Below are positions 43,017 to 57,300 of a DNA stretch of 64,000 bases, piece after piece. The translations under genes were made by a program, and so were the position numbers. Source of the stretch: Brachyhypopomus gauderio (lineage: Eukaryota; Chordata; Actinopteri; Gymnotiformes; Hypopomidae); the NCBI RefSeq assembly GCF_052324685.1, contig NC_135224.1, positions 21,475,951 to 21,539,950 on the forward strand, given 5' to 3'. The notes beneath the pieces are model-generated. The model worked only from the letters and a program-made list of their open reading frames with translations. It did not search any database and had not been told where the DNA came from. Every line of letters starts with the position of its first letter. Within the stretch, counting starts at the first letter, position 1.

Positions 43017-46000
43017 TTAGGAGCACGAATGAACACCATTCTTTTGGAGATCTGAGCCACTCGCTGCTTGGTCACCTGAGGAAAGGGTGAGTGAAGATGT
43101 CTTATTGGTCAAAGACAACATAGAGCCTCCAACGCTATTGGCTGGCCCCATGCCACTCGATCCGTTAGATACGTCACTACAAAAAACAAAAAAACAAGTT
43201 ACGCCTTAGGGACATGTTGGGGACATTATTTCCAGATTCAGCTGGATCAAGAGTTTGTTCTAGAGCTTTCTGGGTATGACGCATGTTAAGGAGTGAATGA
43301 AGCTCTGCTCACCCCAGGGCTAAGGAGAGTTCCTCCAGCTGCACTTTATGGTCGACCTGCCCGTTTTCTGTGGCTTTCAGCTTGTACTGCACCTCGTGGG
43401 CCACCTGGTTCTCCTGGAAAGACAAACACGGTCAACTTTCACATAATCGCCACCTTCGCTGGCGAAGACGGGGGGGGGGGGGGGGGGGGTGAGCGCCACG
43501 TCCGCCCAACAACAGCCCCTCGTCGACGAGCCCAGGTGGAGCAGAATTCACCAACATCTGGTTTGTAATAAAACCTCCTGCTGGTGAACCGACACGGGAC
43601 GTTGCACCTCACATTTGATCCAGCACAGAAACTGATCCGGATTCACTGAAATCATAGCAGGCTTGCGTTCCAACTGCCAGACATAACCGATACATGACTG
43701 CCAGACATGACCGGTCTTAATGCTGTTGTCTGTTGACACAGAAGGTATCGATGTCCTGTTGTTTTCCCTCAATGCATAAATGTTTGTCATAAACAAGTTG
43801 TACTCACTCAACCTCCATCACCCACACCTAGAACAGGAATCTGAACATCTGCGCCATACGCCATTCACAAAAAACGTTCTACCCAAGCAGTAAACCAATA
43901 AGAGAACACAACCAGTAGGTCAAGCGGTTTGTCGACCAATGGGCTTCATTAGCACTGCCTACCCAGCCCGCCTCACTCACCATCTCTCGGGTCCTCTTGC
44001 CGATCTCGCGCTCTACATGGTGGAGCTCCAGGCTGAGCTGCTCACTGGAAACAGCGCCCCCTGGTGTCCACTTGGTGACAGGAGGCTGTGCAGCCAGGGC
44101 GCTGGCCTCTCTCTGGAGCAGCGCCGAGTTGCTGGCAGCCTACAGGGGGGAAGGGGTGCGTGAGATCAAGCACACACACACATCATCTCTGCGCCTTCCA
44201 AAAATAGCTCGGCGCCACACACACCTCCATGCCGCGGATCTGCGTCTGCTGGCTGATCTGTTGGTTGACCTGCTGTAGCTCGATCTTCAGCTGCTCCCGA
44301 TCCGGGCCGGACACGGGGAGGCTGGAGGAGACCCACGACCAACAAAAAAAAAAAAAAAAAGGCATCAGACCGGCGAGTTCCACGGTCGGCAGTCCAAACG
44401 CGTGCGGTGTGACTGGACAGGGGCGACGTACCGGTCTGTGAAGTGGCCAGCGGGGGGCGTACTCTGGTGCTGCGGGTAGGACGCGCTGCTCCAGCCTCCG
44501 CGGTTCCCGTACGAGTACTCGGCTGAGGGAGGAACACGCAGAGCCTGGTTCAGATGTTCCTCTGACTGCACCAGACGTTCTAGTACTACCTGTGCTTCAA
44601 CTGAACTCTGGAGGTTGTTAACGCACGATCATGTCGGTGCTAGAATAACTTCGAAAATGCCTATTTGCTATTGGTATTTGAGCGCCACCCTGCACAGACA
44701 TCATGAGAAACACAGATACAAACAGAGAAATGTTGCTTAGTAACTGGATAAAAATAACACTTATATATGCGAAATGGCTACCGGTCTCGGTCTTCAGAGT
44801 CTGGTTGCCAAGGCAATCCGATCGTCCTTAACGTCTGTTCGGCTGCAGAAATCAAATCTGTACTACATCTCGGATTAAGGGAGAAGATCAGGGCGTGTGG
44901 ACAGGTGGAGCTGAGCTCTCTCCGCTGCCTCTACACTCACCTGCCATGTTCATGTGCTTGGCGCCGGAGGCCTGTGAGGAGGCCATGGCCTGCACCGGCC
45001 CCGTGGTCTGGTATCCCGTCTTGGAGGTGCGCGAGATCGCCCCGAAGGGAGACACCGTGGGCAAGGGCCCGAACGGGATGATGGGGTCGTCGTCTTTGAC
45101 CTCTGCGGTGCGTCGCTGCGCGTCCAGCTCACGCAGGCCCTTCCCCTCCACACTCTGGATGGGGGCGAGGAAGAGGAGGGTCGTTACTCTCCGAAGACAA
45201 CGGCAAAGAGTCCCCGGAAGTGGCCGCAGAGAAGTTTCCCCTACCATCATTTGCACGGCACCAGCCGCCATGCCGTCCTTGGGCTTCGGGTCTTTGGAGC
45301 CGATGTAAGAGCCAATGGTGTCACAGGACCACGGCGAGTACTGACCCGCGTAGTCCGGCTCGCGGCCCCCGAACCCTTTGGACCCGTCTTCCACATACTG
45401 CAAAGCAAAAGCAGGTTTGAAGGCATCTTCTGAAACGCTGCGAGCGGTCAGACATGGAGGAGATACTTTACGATACTTTCCTACTCATCTTTCAGTTCCC
45501 TACTGCTGCATCACGACGTAATTGAGCACCAGGCCGACTTAGTTTAGTATTGATTTTTGTGCTCATGGTTATCGGGGTTTTAAGAAGCCAGTTTAAGGTA
45601 AACGTGACGCAAAGACGGCCAACGTGTTGGAGAGTTTAGGAGCTGCGGCGCGCTCACCTCTTGAGGGTAGTCGGCGTGGAAGGCGGGGGTGGGTGAGGCG
45701 GCGAAGGGCGGAGGCGAGATCACCTTCCTCTCCTCCAGCTGGTTTAGGAGCTCTTTACGCCTGCGGTGCAGATAGTCCAGGCTGGGCTGCGTCGCACGGC
45801 CGTACAGGTCCTGCAGGGGGCGCAACGTTAGCGGCCTGAGGCTGTGGGCCTTGGGGTTGTACGGTGCTCAGACCGCCTGGTTTACAGCTGGCGTTCAGTT
45901 GTTAAATTATGAGCTGGTCATCGCAGAGATGATTAAATATGAGAGAAAAACACCAGCTCGTACTCACGTGGGACCTGATTGGTGCAGGGTGCTGCGCGTG

Positions 46001-49000
46001 AGGGTAGTACCCCTCCGGAGGGTACCTCTCCCGCGTCACCGACTCTGGGTGGTAGACGGACCTGGCGCCTCCGGCCACGGGGGGCGGCAGGGGAGTGGGC
46101 GGGACATCCAGGGGCACGGGGCTCATCCGGACCAGCTCCTCCCGGGGCGGGGCGAATGACTGAGGGTTGGGCGGGGGTCCGGCGTAGGGCCCGTGCCGAC
46201 GGCCGTCGTAGTGGGAGGGTGGGGGGTAGGGGTGCGGGCTCATTGCCGAGAAAGGCGGGCCAGCGTGGGGGCCCGTGTACTGCCTCTCGGGGCCGTAGCA
46301 GGAGTAAGGGTCCTGATACGGGGCTACGCCGGACTCGCCCGGGCCGGCGTGGTTGCGGATATAACGGGGCGGGACGTACTGAGTGGGCTGGTAGGGGTAC
46401 GGATTACCTGAGCAACAGAAAGCGGCCGTGTTAGCAGGACGACACGACGCGGACATTGAAACAGGACAGGAATTACAGGACGGGATAACCAGAAACCCTG
46501 CCAACAGTTCTCTTCCTCAAACATAAAGGGTTAGGGTTACTGTTGGCCACGTTAAGTCAGACCGAAGTGCAAAACGTGATTTGGAATCAGTGTGAAGATT
46601 TGAATACAAGAATTACTCTGCTTCCAAAAACATCTAGTTAACTTGACTTTTTGGTATTAATGCCCTGTGTTTAATTAATAAACGTGTCCTACGGGGACCA
46701 ATCAAACACACTTACCAGTGGAGTACTGGTGCTCGTACTGCGACCCCGCGGGCGCTCTGGTCTCCGGGTAGAATACCTCAGACTGCTGCGGGTAGATTGG
46801 TGGCGCCCCGCGGGGCACGCCAGCCATCTGCTTGGGCAGGGGCGGGTGCTCCATCCTGGGGTGGGAGGCCGTGTGTGGGTGGAGGGGCACACCGCCTTTA
46901 TCCAGGCTGCGTGAGAGGGAGCAAAGCACAGGTTAACCAAGCGAAAGCGGCATGCGAAAGCTGCAGCGCAAAACCGCTAGACGTGGCGTCACGCACGAGT
47001 CGGGCGGAGAGCCGGGCACGCTCAGGCCCGCCGAGTCCAGCTTGGGCTTGAGCAGGAGCTCGTAGGCGGACGGGTCGGGCCCGCGGGCCAGGAGAGGCGG
47101 CACCGGAGTGGAAGGGCAGGGCGGCACCATGCCGTTGGTGAGCGGCGAGGGCTCCTCGGTCAGCAGGCCGCACGGAAGCCTCGGGGTCAGCCGCTTGTTC
47201 ATCTTGCGGTACCTGCGGGAGGGAGTGAGCGCGCTCAGAACGGCCGCCGTGCCAACACCGGCGATTTTCTTCGTCGGCGTGCGCAAAACGACACGACACT
47301 CACTTCTCCAGCTCCTCCTGCGAGTGGGCGAAGGTGCAGCTGGCCCCGCGCGGGCATCCGCCTTTCTGCTTCATGTCCCGGCACATGTAGGTCTTGTACT
47401 TGCTGTGCTGGGCCGGTTGCTGCTGCTCAGCGCCCTTCTTGCTGTGGTTCTGGATGAAGTCCACCAGGCCGTGGACCACGGTGCGCACAGCCACCAGGCC
47501 CTTCTCCAGCTGCTCCCACGTCGGGGGCGGGGCATCTGCGGACGGAAAGGGGGAGGGGTCAACGGCAGCACCGCCGCAACGATCTACGATTAACGGAACC
47601 AGAGTAATGGTCGGTTAAGGTCGGAGGTTCTCTGCCGCGCACCTGGGCTGGGGTCGATGTTGGCCAGCAGCTCCAGGTGAGGTCTGAGGCGGTTCAGGTT
47701 GGCGGGGTCGCCGGTCCTCTGCAGCGCTATGGTCAGCTCCTGCACGCTCTGGGCGAACGACGCCGGCGTCTGCAGCTGAGGCACAGCGGAAACCGGAGCT
47801 CAAGCGCAAATCAGCAACAATCACACAAAGCCTTGATGAAAGAAAAAAAAAAAACGATTCATTTGCGGGGCCTCGACTACCATGACGGACCTTGTCTATG
47901 ATGGACTGCATGTGGGACTTGTGGGACTGATCCCCGTACAGCAGCGAGGACCACTGGTCCGGGGCGATGCGCAGGCCGCCCTCCATGGCGATCTGCACGA
48001 TCTGGGAGTCGTGCTCCCTGCGCAGGGCCTCGTAGGTGCGGAACTCCTCCTTCAGCTGCATCAGGGACGAGTCCTCGTCACGCTTGGTCACCTGCAGCCA
48101 GCCACAGCGAGGAGAGCGGTTTGTCACGGGTGCAAAAGAACGAAAATCTCACGAGTTTCTTGAACAACGATAATTTTTAAACACAGGCAATGCATGAAAA
48201 TGGGCAAATTGGTGGTTCCATTGTGAAGGAGCTGAGCACCTTGAAGCAGGAGGCCCGGTAGAGCAGTTGCACCACGTGCCCTATGCTGGTCTTAGAGGCC
48301 TGGGGGAACCGCGGCTCTAGACGCTGCACCACAAAGAGAACGAGGACCTTCCTGGAGAGAGCAGAACCGTCCTCTAGAGCCAACAGCACCAGCTTCAGGG
48401 CCTCCTCTTGCATGGCTGCAGATCAGGACGAGACAGAGGAGACGTCAGGGGAGGAACAACCAAAAGCCCCTCCGGTGAAAACAGCTCTCGGCTGCAAAAC
48501 TACCCAGAATCCACCTCTAGGAAGGATTCCTGCAACATTTTTTATCCCTCGTGGTTTTATATGCAATATATACTGTTATTACATAATCATAAGAAATAAT
48601 ATCCTGTGTACTATGGCAATATCGTATATAGTAATTAGAAGTGAAAGAATTTGACAATGACAAATTAACGTTTCCTTGGTTTTTCTTAACCTTTCAAATG
48701 GTGTATCACCAGGAGTTAATGTAAGACTTAACCTGAATGCTCGAAAAGGAATATGATCTGGGTGCATTTCATTAAAGAGTACAAATATGATTTTTTAGTA
48801 GCCAAGTAGCTAACAGTAGCTAATTAAACATCATCTCCACGCCGGTGCCCATGACGACACGCAAATTGGGCTGATTTGACAAAATAACAGGTAGGCTACA
48901 TATCAACGTTATAATTTCTAAAATTATTCTATCACCAGTAAAGCTGGTCTTTGGAATATTGTAAACCAAAATCAGTGTATGTTTGACATAAGCACCAGAA

Positions 49001-50712
49001 TGCTTCAAATACCTTGAAAGTACGGCAGTGTAGCTATGGCATCATATAGCTATGTAAAACTGGTTGGTTAATATTAGTTTAAAAACAGCCCACATAAATA
49101 CATTTTGTGCTACGTTAGGTCATCGTACTACTTCTGGATACCTATTCGGCAGTAAAGTGAGAAAACATTAGACGCTACTCAATGTTGAAAGTCGTTACCA
49201 TAACAGTTATTTCTAAAGCTACTGTGAGCATAGTAACCATGTTCAAAAATTATAGATCAGTGTTTTGCTAAATGATTTGCTACAGTCTTTCTTCTACAAG
49301 CTGTATTTGAGATGATTCAATTCAATCATTTGTCGATTAACGTATTTAAATAGTTGGTTGTCCAATTTTTCATTTTCAGCAGCTCGAACAGTAGTATTTA
49401 GATAATGTGGGGGGTTTTGGCAGTAGATCTCCAACCCACGCAAACCTAAACATGGCGCGTGAGGCTCTTACCGGGGCCCAGGAACTGGCAGCCTCTGGCG
49501 CGGACGGCGGCCCACAGGTTGGAAGAGAGCTGCTGGGGGTTCTGGTGCTGCAGGATGAGCTCGGTGACCGTGCGCTCGCCCAGGGAGCGGGCGGCCCGCA
49601 TCGCCCGCACGCGACCCTCCTCCTCCACCAGCTGGCAGTGCACCAGCGTCACCAGCTTGCGCTGCATGGGCCGACTCAGCATGCTCTGAGCCGCGTTGCT
49701 CAGCCCCACGCCTGCAGGGGGCGCAAGCAAACAGACAAGACTCTTAAGAACAAAGGAGCAAACTCCGCACACTGGCACGCATCTTCCGCTCAGTCACGGT
49801 TGAAAACACAACTAACGAAAAAGGAAAATAAAAGGGATCGCCAAAGATTATGAAATGGCTCATAGACTACGAATGTTAAGTCGGTGAGTTTTCAGACATA
49901 AAAACGCAGAAATGTACACGAAGAAAACTCGAGTCGGCAGGTGCAGCGCGGACGTGAAAAAGCGTGTGGGCGGTACCTCTCGTGCTGCTGAGGGGTTTGA
50001 GGTAGAGGGCCAGCTCCTCCACACACTGCCGCGCCTCATCGTAATGCTTCGAGTCCTCTGGACTAGTAATCAGTGCCACCGGCTGCAGCTTGGGCGCCTA
50101 AAACAAGACGTGTACACAAAGATCATGTAAGTGCCATCACTCTACAAAACAACCCATTTAAATGCAACTACCAAGACGTAAAGTTTCTGAGCACAGATTT
50201 GGATATATAGCAGAGATTAAAATATTTTACACTTCCTTTATATCATTATCACCCAGGCCTGGGGTGAGAAATGTTTAAGTGTCCTGTCCCTCCCACTCTG
50301 ACACACTTGGGTGACCTCATAAAGGGCCAGACAATTAGCCAATCAGCTGAACCCCATGTCTCTGAAGACAGCAAGGCCTAGATAGTCCACGGACGGCTGC
50401 AATGGACTGAAACACCCTTGGTTTTAGATGAAGTCTTATCAGAGTCTGGTTGCAGTCTGGAAATCCATCATAAGATCTCACCTGACCCCCGACCAGCTGT
50501 AGCAGGGCCGAGTTGACAGGCAGCTGCTCGATGTCGGTGTTGATGGCGGTCTGGTCGAAGGGGCAGGCCTTTCGATGAAGCTTGTTCAGGCACATTTTGC
50601 AGACGGTGTGGCCACAGCCCAAACTGATGGGTCTGCGAACCGTCTCCTCGAACGTCTGGGTGCATATCGGACACAGTAAGAACTCTGTCCATTGTGGAGC
50701 TTGCACTGGCAT
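43017..50712 (-). CDS. rc3h1: Roquin-1, RING and CCCH-type RNA-decay factor
   Basis: Roquin-1 is a cytoplasmic E3 ligase-like protein that binds CDE stem-loops in 3' UTRs and recruits CCR4-NOT deadenylase, restraining T-cell and inflammatory mRNAs. Eighteen coding exons run from 50712-50482 (RING, exactly 77 codons as in human) through 50097-49977, 49711-49472, 48415-48240, 48091-47891, 47775-47643, 47535-47304, 47212-46997, 46906-46716, 46407-45968, 45810-45658, 45397-45245, 45154-44941, 44522-44432, 44321-44225, 44139-43981, 43413-43313 and 43176-43017. They total 1102 residues (human about 1133). The RING is CPICTQTF...CGHTVCKMC. In the ROQ domain M199, K220, K239 and R260 keep the human numbering. 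The CCCH finger starts at C419 (C-x8-C-x5-C-x3-H). A Pro-rich middle leads to [18 protein letters not shown], which with MPVQAPQW identifies RC3H1 rather than RC3H2. Confidence 0.96.
43469..43488. repeat. Poly-G run in an rc3h1 intron
   Basis: About 20 consecutive G (C on the gene strand). It may be unstable or poorly sequenced. Confidence 0.9.
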
Positions 50713-51279
50713 CGTAGCTAGACGGTCTACATGTAAGAAGAGCTAGGGTTCCTTAAAAGTGTGAGGGTGTGTGTGTGTGCGACTGTGGGAAATTCATTAA
50801 ACAAAAAGAAAACTGGAAGATTCCACTGGAATCAAAAAAATCTTCTGAACACAGGAGTTCTTAAATAATTTCACACGTCCAGGGTGCTCATCACATAGTG
50901 TGAAACCTGAAACCTGGAACAAAAATAAGCAGAGTCACGGTTAATGGAAACAGATAATGACGGCGATTATCATATAATTATCATAATCATAGAAAAGCGT
51001 GGTGTTTTAACTATTCCTCGACCTAAACAGAGCTGCCGGTTCACGTCCCCCCAATATCAGGACCAAGAGGAAATGTTAGGTTAACCAAAATGGGGACAAA
51101 GGACCGACTGGCAGTTGTTGCTGCCTAAACAACTGAGCGAAGCAGCTGCAGAAACGCATTTCAAACCCACTCGGGTCGGGACGATTCGACAAAATTACGT
51201 AAACGTAACGAGTACATGAAACGTACCGACATCGTGTTACCTGACGTTATTAATTCGTTATTTTGAAGCGTATCGTTGA

Positions 51280-52560
51280 CGTGTAAAGCGATACTGGCCA
51301 ACACCGAGCGCACTTAGCTAGCGCTGGCTAACACTGGGTAGCATAGCAACGCGCCTCACGAGCGCGGCCGTTTACACCGTATCACTTCTGTCTAACCTCG
51401 CTGCGTCCTGGGTTTAACACCGCTGAAGACCCGGTTTAACGCCGACACGCCGGTCTCCCGGGCCGCCGGATAACACGCCAGCTCTCGGGGTGTTTTGACA
51501 CGGCTGCTGGTAGCGTGTTTAAACGAGCCGGCTAGCTCCCTAGCTAACGCTACATTAGCATCTTAGCTAGGCTAGTTAGCCCGCTGGCTAACACGACCGG
51601 ACCGGGCTCCGCGCAGCAGCAGCGCTACCGAGATAAAACAAGGTTCACGCAGCGAGCGGAGGGTGTGAATCCCGCCCGAGCGGGGCCGTTTGGTCCGGCC
51701 GCGACCCCTCGACCCCGGACACGAGAGCCCCGCGTAGCCGGTTTAGCCACACTCACCGCGGCGGGCGCTTATGTAACGCGAGCGCCTCAAACTTCCAACA
51801 TTTACCGGGCCGTTTGGATTAAGCCAAATAACCCCCCCAAAAAAACCCAAACGCGCGGGTTGTGTTTTTGTTTTTAACCAGAAGGTGCCGAAGCTCAGGC
51901 CCGCGTTGTTGTCCGAGCGCTCGCCGCCTTGGAGAACCGAGGGACGGGGTGAACCTAGCGGGCTAAAAACACCACCGACGAGCCCGCGGCGCGGAGAGAC
52001 CCGCCCGCGTTTATTCGCGGACCGCCGCCAGACGGCGAGGGGCGAGCGGGGGAGTCGGAACACACCGACCAACGGCGCTTTTTAAGCGGACTCGTCCAGC
52101 GCTGCAGGCTGCTCGATGCAGCCCGCGGCGCGCAGGGGAAGGCGGGCTAGCGTTAGCGCCCTAGCGCCGGTCCACACCCACATATAGACATGTCGGACGC
52201 AAAGTGCACGTCGGCCGCGGTTCCAGGGACGGCTGTGCGGGGAGGGGGGAAAAACATCCGTACGTACTCATCCCCAGCGGGTGCGGATGTCTTCATCTTT
52301 TCTTTAGAAAGCGCCGAGTTGTTCCGCGGGTCGCCGCCATGTCGACCGTGTCTAGCAGTTGCCGAAGTTCTTCGGGAGTTCCTCGCGCACACACACAAAA
52401 AACGGGCAGAATCATCCGGCAAGGAAGCGAGCGGGGCGGCCCTGGCGCCCCTAGCGGCCGCAGCGCGCACCGCAGCGGGGCTTCGCCCAGGCGTAAACAA
52501 ACGAGGGCTGCGAGGCTCGGAGGCGAAGAACTTCACCAACTGGATCTTTAAGAAACGTCT
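51280..52560 (-). promoter_or_regulatory. CpG-rich promoter region of rc3h1
   Basis: The stretch is dense in CpG and GC-rich, unlike the AT-rich DNA on both sides. It lies 0.6-1.9 kb upstream of the rc3h1 start codon. The first, non-coding exon must lie in or near it, because the coding exon at 50712 is preceded by sequence that looks like an intron. No TATA box is evident. The frames of 100-160 codons inside are compositional artefacts. Confidence 0.7.
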
Positions 52561-52599
52561 GTTAATTATCGAGTGTAAAGACGAAACCCTAAAGTGAAG

Positions 52600-53800
52600 T
52601 AAAGCATTACACAAACTCATGAACGGTCGACATGACACATCGCTTATTCACAAAGTGCTTCTTTAATTGGATTTTGCCTGCAGTTCATCACCGAAAAGCC
52701 AGAGGCCGCTGAATTGGTTAACAAAACCCGCTTGTTGTAGGCATGGAATCTGGAGAATATAAACTTAGATATTATAGTGAAATAAAACTATATGTTGATT
52801 ATATAATGTGATATATGACATCTATATTATTATTGAATTATACAGAAATCCAAATACATATTTACCTCTTTCTTTGTAAAGTGTTATTTCCCCACTACGT
52901 TCCGTGCAGGTAATTGTTCCGTACTCATGCACAAAGGTGACATTTAATTTTGAACATACTGTATTTATTGTGCACGCTCACTGAGGGGTTGATGGAAGGA
53001 TTTAATGTATGCGCGCTGCGTGTGAAATTGATTGAAAATTTTTTCGGTGTTGGTTTTTAGTGGTTCAGCGAATTCCCGAATCGGTATAATAATCATACTT
53101 TAAGATTCTGAACGTCCTAAGCATGTTAGAAAGAACATTCTCTAAATATTTTGCCACTGCGTTTGTTAAATAATTAAATAAATGAATGAGGCTCTATTTA
53201 TCTTTTATTTAATAATCATTTCTAATTTATCTTGGATAGTAATTATGTTGCCATCAACAGTGTTGGCTGTGTATCTTTCTGTCTTAATTCATAAAAACTA
53301 AACTTTATTTAGGTTATACGTTGTAAACCATGCCATCGATTTATTTACAAATTACTTCACTTTTGTACTGGTCTGGTGTCAATGCCACCATGCATATCAT
53401 ACTGTGGTCTTGAAGTGCATGTAATGTGTATTACACAGACTTACGCAATAAACGAAGTTCGCATCAAAGGATTTAAAGAACAACCCATTAATTTCTATTT
53501 TTGTCTAATCCGTGTGATTTCTGAGAGGATTAACGGGCAAGTCATGAATATTGGGCGCGCGCAAACATTTAAGAGGAGACGTGAAAGGGGAAATGCGTTT
53601 ACGCATTCGTTGCATCGAGGAACAGCGCGTGCAGGCAGGGACAGAAAGAAGCGTCCGTTGTAGCCAATCACCTGCGAAGATTTGGGGGAGCATAGCGCGT
53701 CCTCGGGCTGCGTCATACGGCAGATAGTAAAACAACGGATAATATAAGGTAAATTATTCCTGAAGAGTAATAAACAGATTTTTTATGTAATTGATTGAGC

Positions 53801-53859
<59 letters not shown>

Positions 53860-54362
53860 ATTAATGCATTATAAATGTTATACACCAGGCTATGTCTTTG
53901 TTAAAACTCATTACGACTCTCTAATTTCTTGTGTAAATGTGTTGACTTGAGTTGCTTACCACAATAGGCCTAGGATAAAGGTGGTTGCCCTCATGTAATG
54001 AAATAGATTCTGTTTATGCCAAAAGAAATTATACTCCTGCTCTATACTGTACATATTATAAGGTCCATAGTCCTCTTTTTTGCAGTCTTAAATGAACAAT
54101 GTATATATTTAACATAACATAACATAACATAACATAACATTTTAATACGTTTACATGTTTGATTGTTCTTTTCTAAAAGAAACATCAACTTTCTAGCATA
54201 TCTCAAAAATAACTGACCAATTTTAAGCCATTTATTATGAACACAACACATATGACGATTCAAACAAATTCAGTCCACTTCATGGAAAATCCTTCAGTGC
54301 CTGCTTTGCCTGTTTGGTTAGTTTTTTATTCCCAGATCCTTTCATTTCATAACCCCCTTTAG
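52600..54362. other. Intergenic DNA between rc3h1 and the KIAA1614-like gene
   Basis: AT-rich and without a recognisable exon. It includes an (AT)n microsatellite at 53798-53856 and an (AACAT)n run at 54111-54140. A non-coding first exon of the downstream gene could lie here, because an acceptor (CCCCCTTTAG) precedes its start codon at 54362. Confidence 0.5.
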
Positions 54363-54373
54363 AGGTGCTGCTA

Positions 54374-57300
54374 ATGGAGGGTGAGAAGCCTGAAGCACAA
54401 AACCTCACGGGTACGGCAGTGCAGTCCAGCAAAGTGGAGAGGAGGACTCAGACGCGTGAAGAACATGGGACACCTGCAGTTGTTCAGCATGGCCCCAGAC
54501 TCCCTCCTCCCTCCTCCTGTTCCCACGGCTCCTCTCCCACTCAGCCCAGTTCGGCTGTGTCTGCCTTGCACTGCAAGTTTGAAGAAATGTCGCAGAGGAA
54601 GTGTAAAGGGAAAGAGAAACCTGACCAGTTTCTCAAAGTGCCCTTGGAACAATCTGCACAAAAGCATGTGGATAAGGGCCAGCCATCGGCAAGCCAAGTT
54701 CTGCCCATGGGACAGAGGAAGAAAACGATCACTACTGACGATAAGGGTCCTGAGCCTCTTTTTCACGTGCACACCTTCTTGACTGGCACCCAGAAGGAGA
54801 CCTGTGACAAACAGAGAGGAGAAGACTCCTCTCTTTGGGTCGCTAGCCTCCTGCATGGACTTGGAGAGAGATCCCGTCTGGAAAACGTGGCAGGTGGGAC
54901 TGCAAGCTCCCTCCCACCAAAGCCAACCTCGCTTCCAAGGCACTGGGAGCCTCCAAGAGACTTTTGGAGACTGACTTGGCCAGAGTGCCTGGTCTTAAAC
55001 AGTCAGGGTGCTCCTTCACCCTTCACAGTCCTGGAGAACATGACACATACCTGTGAGGGGGAGTTGTGGAGGAGAACGAAGCCCAAGGTTGGAGGTGTTG
55101 AAGTTCACAAGGAGTTGCAAAGGTCAAACTGCTCGGAGGGTGCTTTCTACAGACGTTGCCAAAGGGAAGCCAGTCCAGCTGAAACCCTGGATCAGCTCTG
55201 GAGGGCAGATGGTTGGAAGACAGTAGGTGCTATAGAACCCAAGATGGAGAAGGTTGAGATAGACCAGAAAAATGCAGAGAAATGCAAAAACACAGCAGCA
55301 AAATCCACAGAAGTATGTCAAGATCCAGAACATATATACAGAGGTGAGGTGCAGTCTTCAGACCACCAATATTAGGTTAAACAGGCAGACAGAGAGTGTA
55401 CAAAGAAAATATGTTCCTTTTAAAGTATTGCCATGTTTTCAGCTAGAGATTTATCACAGTATATTGAACAGAATCAAGGGAACACGACTGGGAAAGATAA
55501 GCTTACCCACAATGCTTCACACATGGCACTGCTTCCTTGGCGGTGGTCAGTGGTAGCGATGTCCCAGGCAGTAATCTCCTCTGACATAACCAGCTTTAGA
55601 GGGCCATGGGTCCCATAGCCAGCAGTCACTACAGGAGAAAGTCTGTAACCCCTCTGAGCAGATGGGCCCAATTCTGTCTCTGATTCCAGACGTGGGGGTT
55701 GGGAGGGAGCAGGGTCTGGTCAGATAATAATGTTTTAATACCACGTCAGTGAAACCCAAGGCAGAAATCTGCCACCCCACTTCATGGGGGTGTTGTGTAA
55801 CCATGGAAACGGCCGCAAAAACGGTTTGGCAGGCTACAGCTTCAGGGGTGTGACACAGGTTCGCCCTTGGGTCGCTCTCGCTGCTGGTCCGGAACGAGAT
55901 AGCAGGAAACAGATTCTAAAAGATGTTTGTTTTCATTTTCATTTTACGCCTTTTAAATTTTCGTTTAACACCTCCTTTTTGGTGATTGTGTTTGTGAAAT
56001 ATTGTGTATGTCGTTTTTGCGAAGTGACTCTGGATTTGAGAAAGCCAAAGAATTAAATGTATTACTATTATAGAGTTTTTTTATTATTATTTCTTGAGAA
56101 CTTTCTTTCTAGAGAATATTGTATTCTTTTCTACAGCTCATTGTGCAGCCACAGTGAGATGAATGGATGTCTCCCTTCCCCCAACCCCCACCCACTCCCC
56201 CCACCCTCTCCCCCACCCACTCCCCCACCCACTCCCCCCACCCACACCCCCACCCACTCCCCCCACCCACTCCCCCACCCACTCCCCCCACCCACTCCCC
56301 CACCCACTCCCCCCACCCTGATGTAGGTTTACCTCCATCATATAAAGAGGCCGACTGGGAGCCAGCCGTCAGCACGTATGGACCCGACCTCACTTTAAGG
56401 TGGGAGTCATAATCCTCGTCAATCACACCACAAGTTCTCACAAGATTGGCACTAGGACATCTAACCACTGCGCTTTTAGACACAATGCTGTCGTGAGGGC
56501 TGGATTAGGTCTATGTAGAATTTGGCGGGCCCTTAAAGTGGGTGTTGTATATATTAAATAACGACAGTATAATGAGGAGGTCAGTATGAAGCAATAAAAT
56601 ACTTACACTAATTCTGATGCAACAGGAAAATAAACAAACAAGTTTAACCAGTACCACATCTGAAAGCGTCTTTTTGTTTGTTTGTTTCTGTCGCCATGAC
56701 AGTTTCAACAATCCTTCTTTCAACCTGTATTTGATTTTTTTGCATTTGATTTCTGATTTTTCAGTTAAAACACACACACACACACACAATCAAGACACAA
56801 AACCTCAGTACATATACATATAGACTACCGTGTGTCTGGTCGATGTAACAGATAAACCGGCGAAGCGTACGGACCCATATGACACAGTTCACATCACCCT
56901 CAGATTAAGCTCATTCATCACAAACAGTACTCTCCCCTGGGAGAGATTATATACAGCAGCATTACGTGCCGTGTACCGTGACGTGGGGTTTACGTGACCT
57001 GCCAATGGGCTACATTTTGTGTCCCAGACAATGGCAGAATGGAGCAATTGGTTAAATTCTCCTGCTGTGCTCCGTTGTCACAGACGCGTTTCGCTGTAAC
57101 ACGTCCGCCCCTTCTCTTATCGCGCCTCAGCCCCGCCGCCAGACCCGCCGACCCCGACCTCAGCTGGCGTCACGAGCGGGCCAAGCGTCTGTTGGAGAGG
57201 GCCCGCTGGAAGGCTCGCGCTCGGGACCCCGACAGCGTCCACGCCACTCGCTCTGCTGACCCCTTGTGAGTCCTCACTCCACCTGCCAATATCATCAATA

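Noticed and set aside
51743-52638. Several frames of 100-160 codons upstream of rc3h1
   Set aside because: They lie in the CpG-rich promoter region, have no domains and overlap on both strands, so GC composition explains them.
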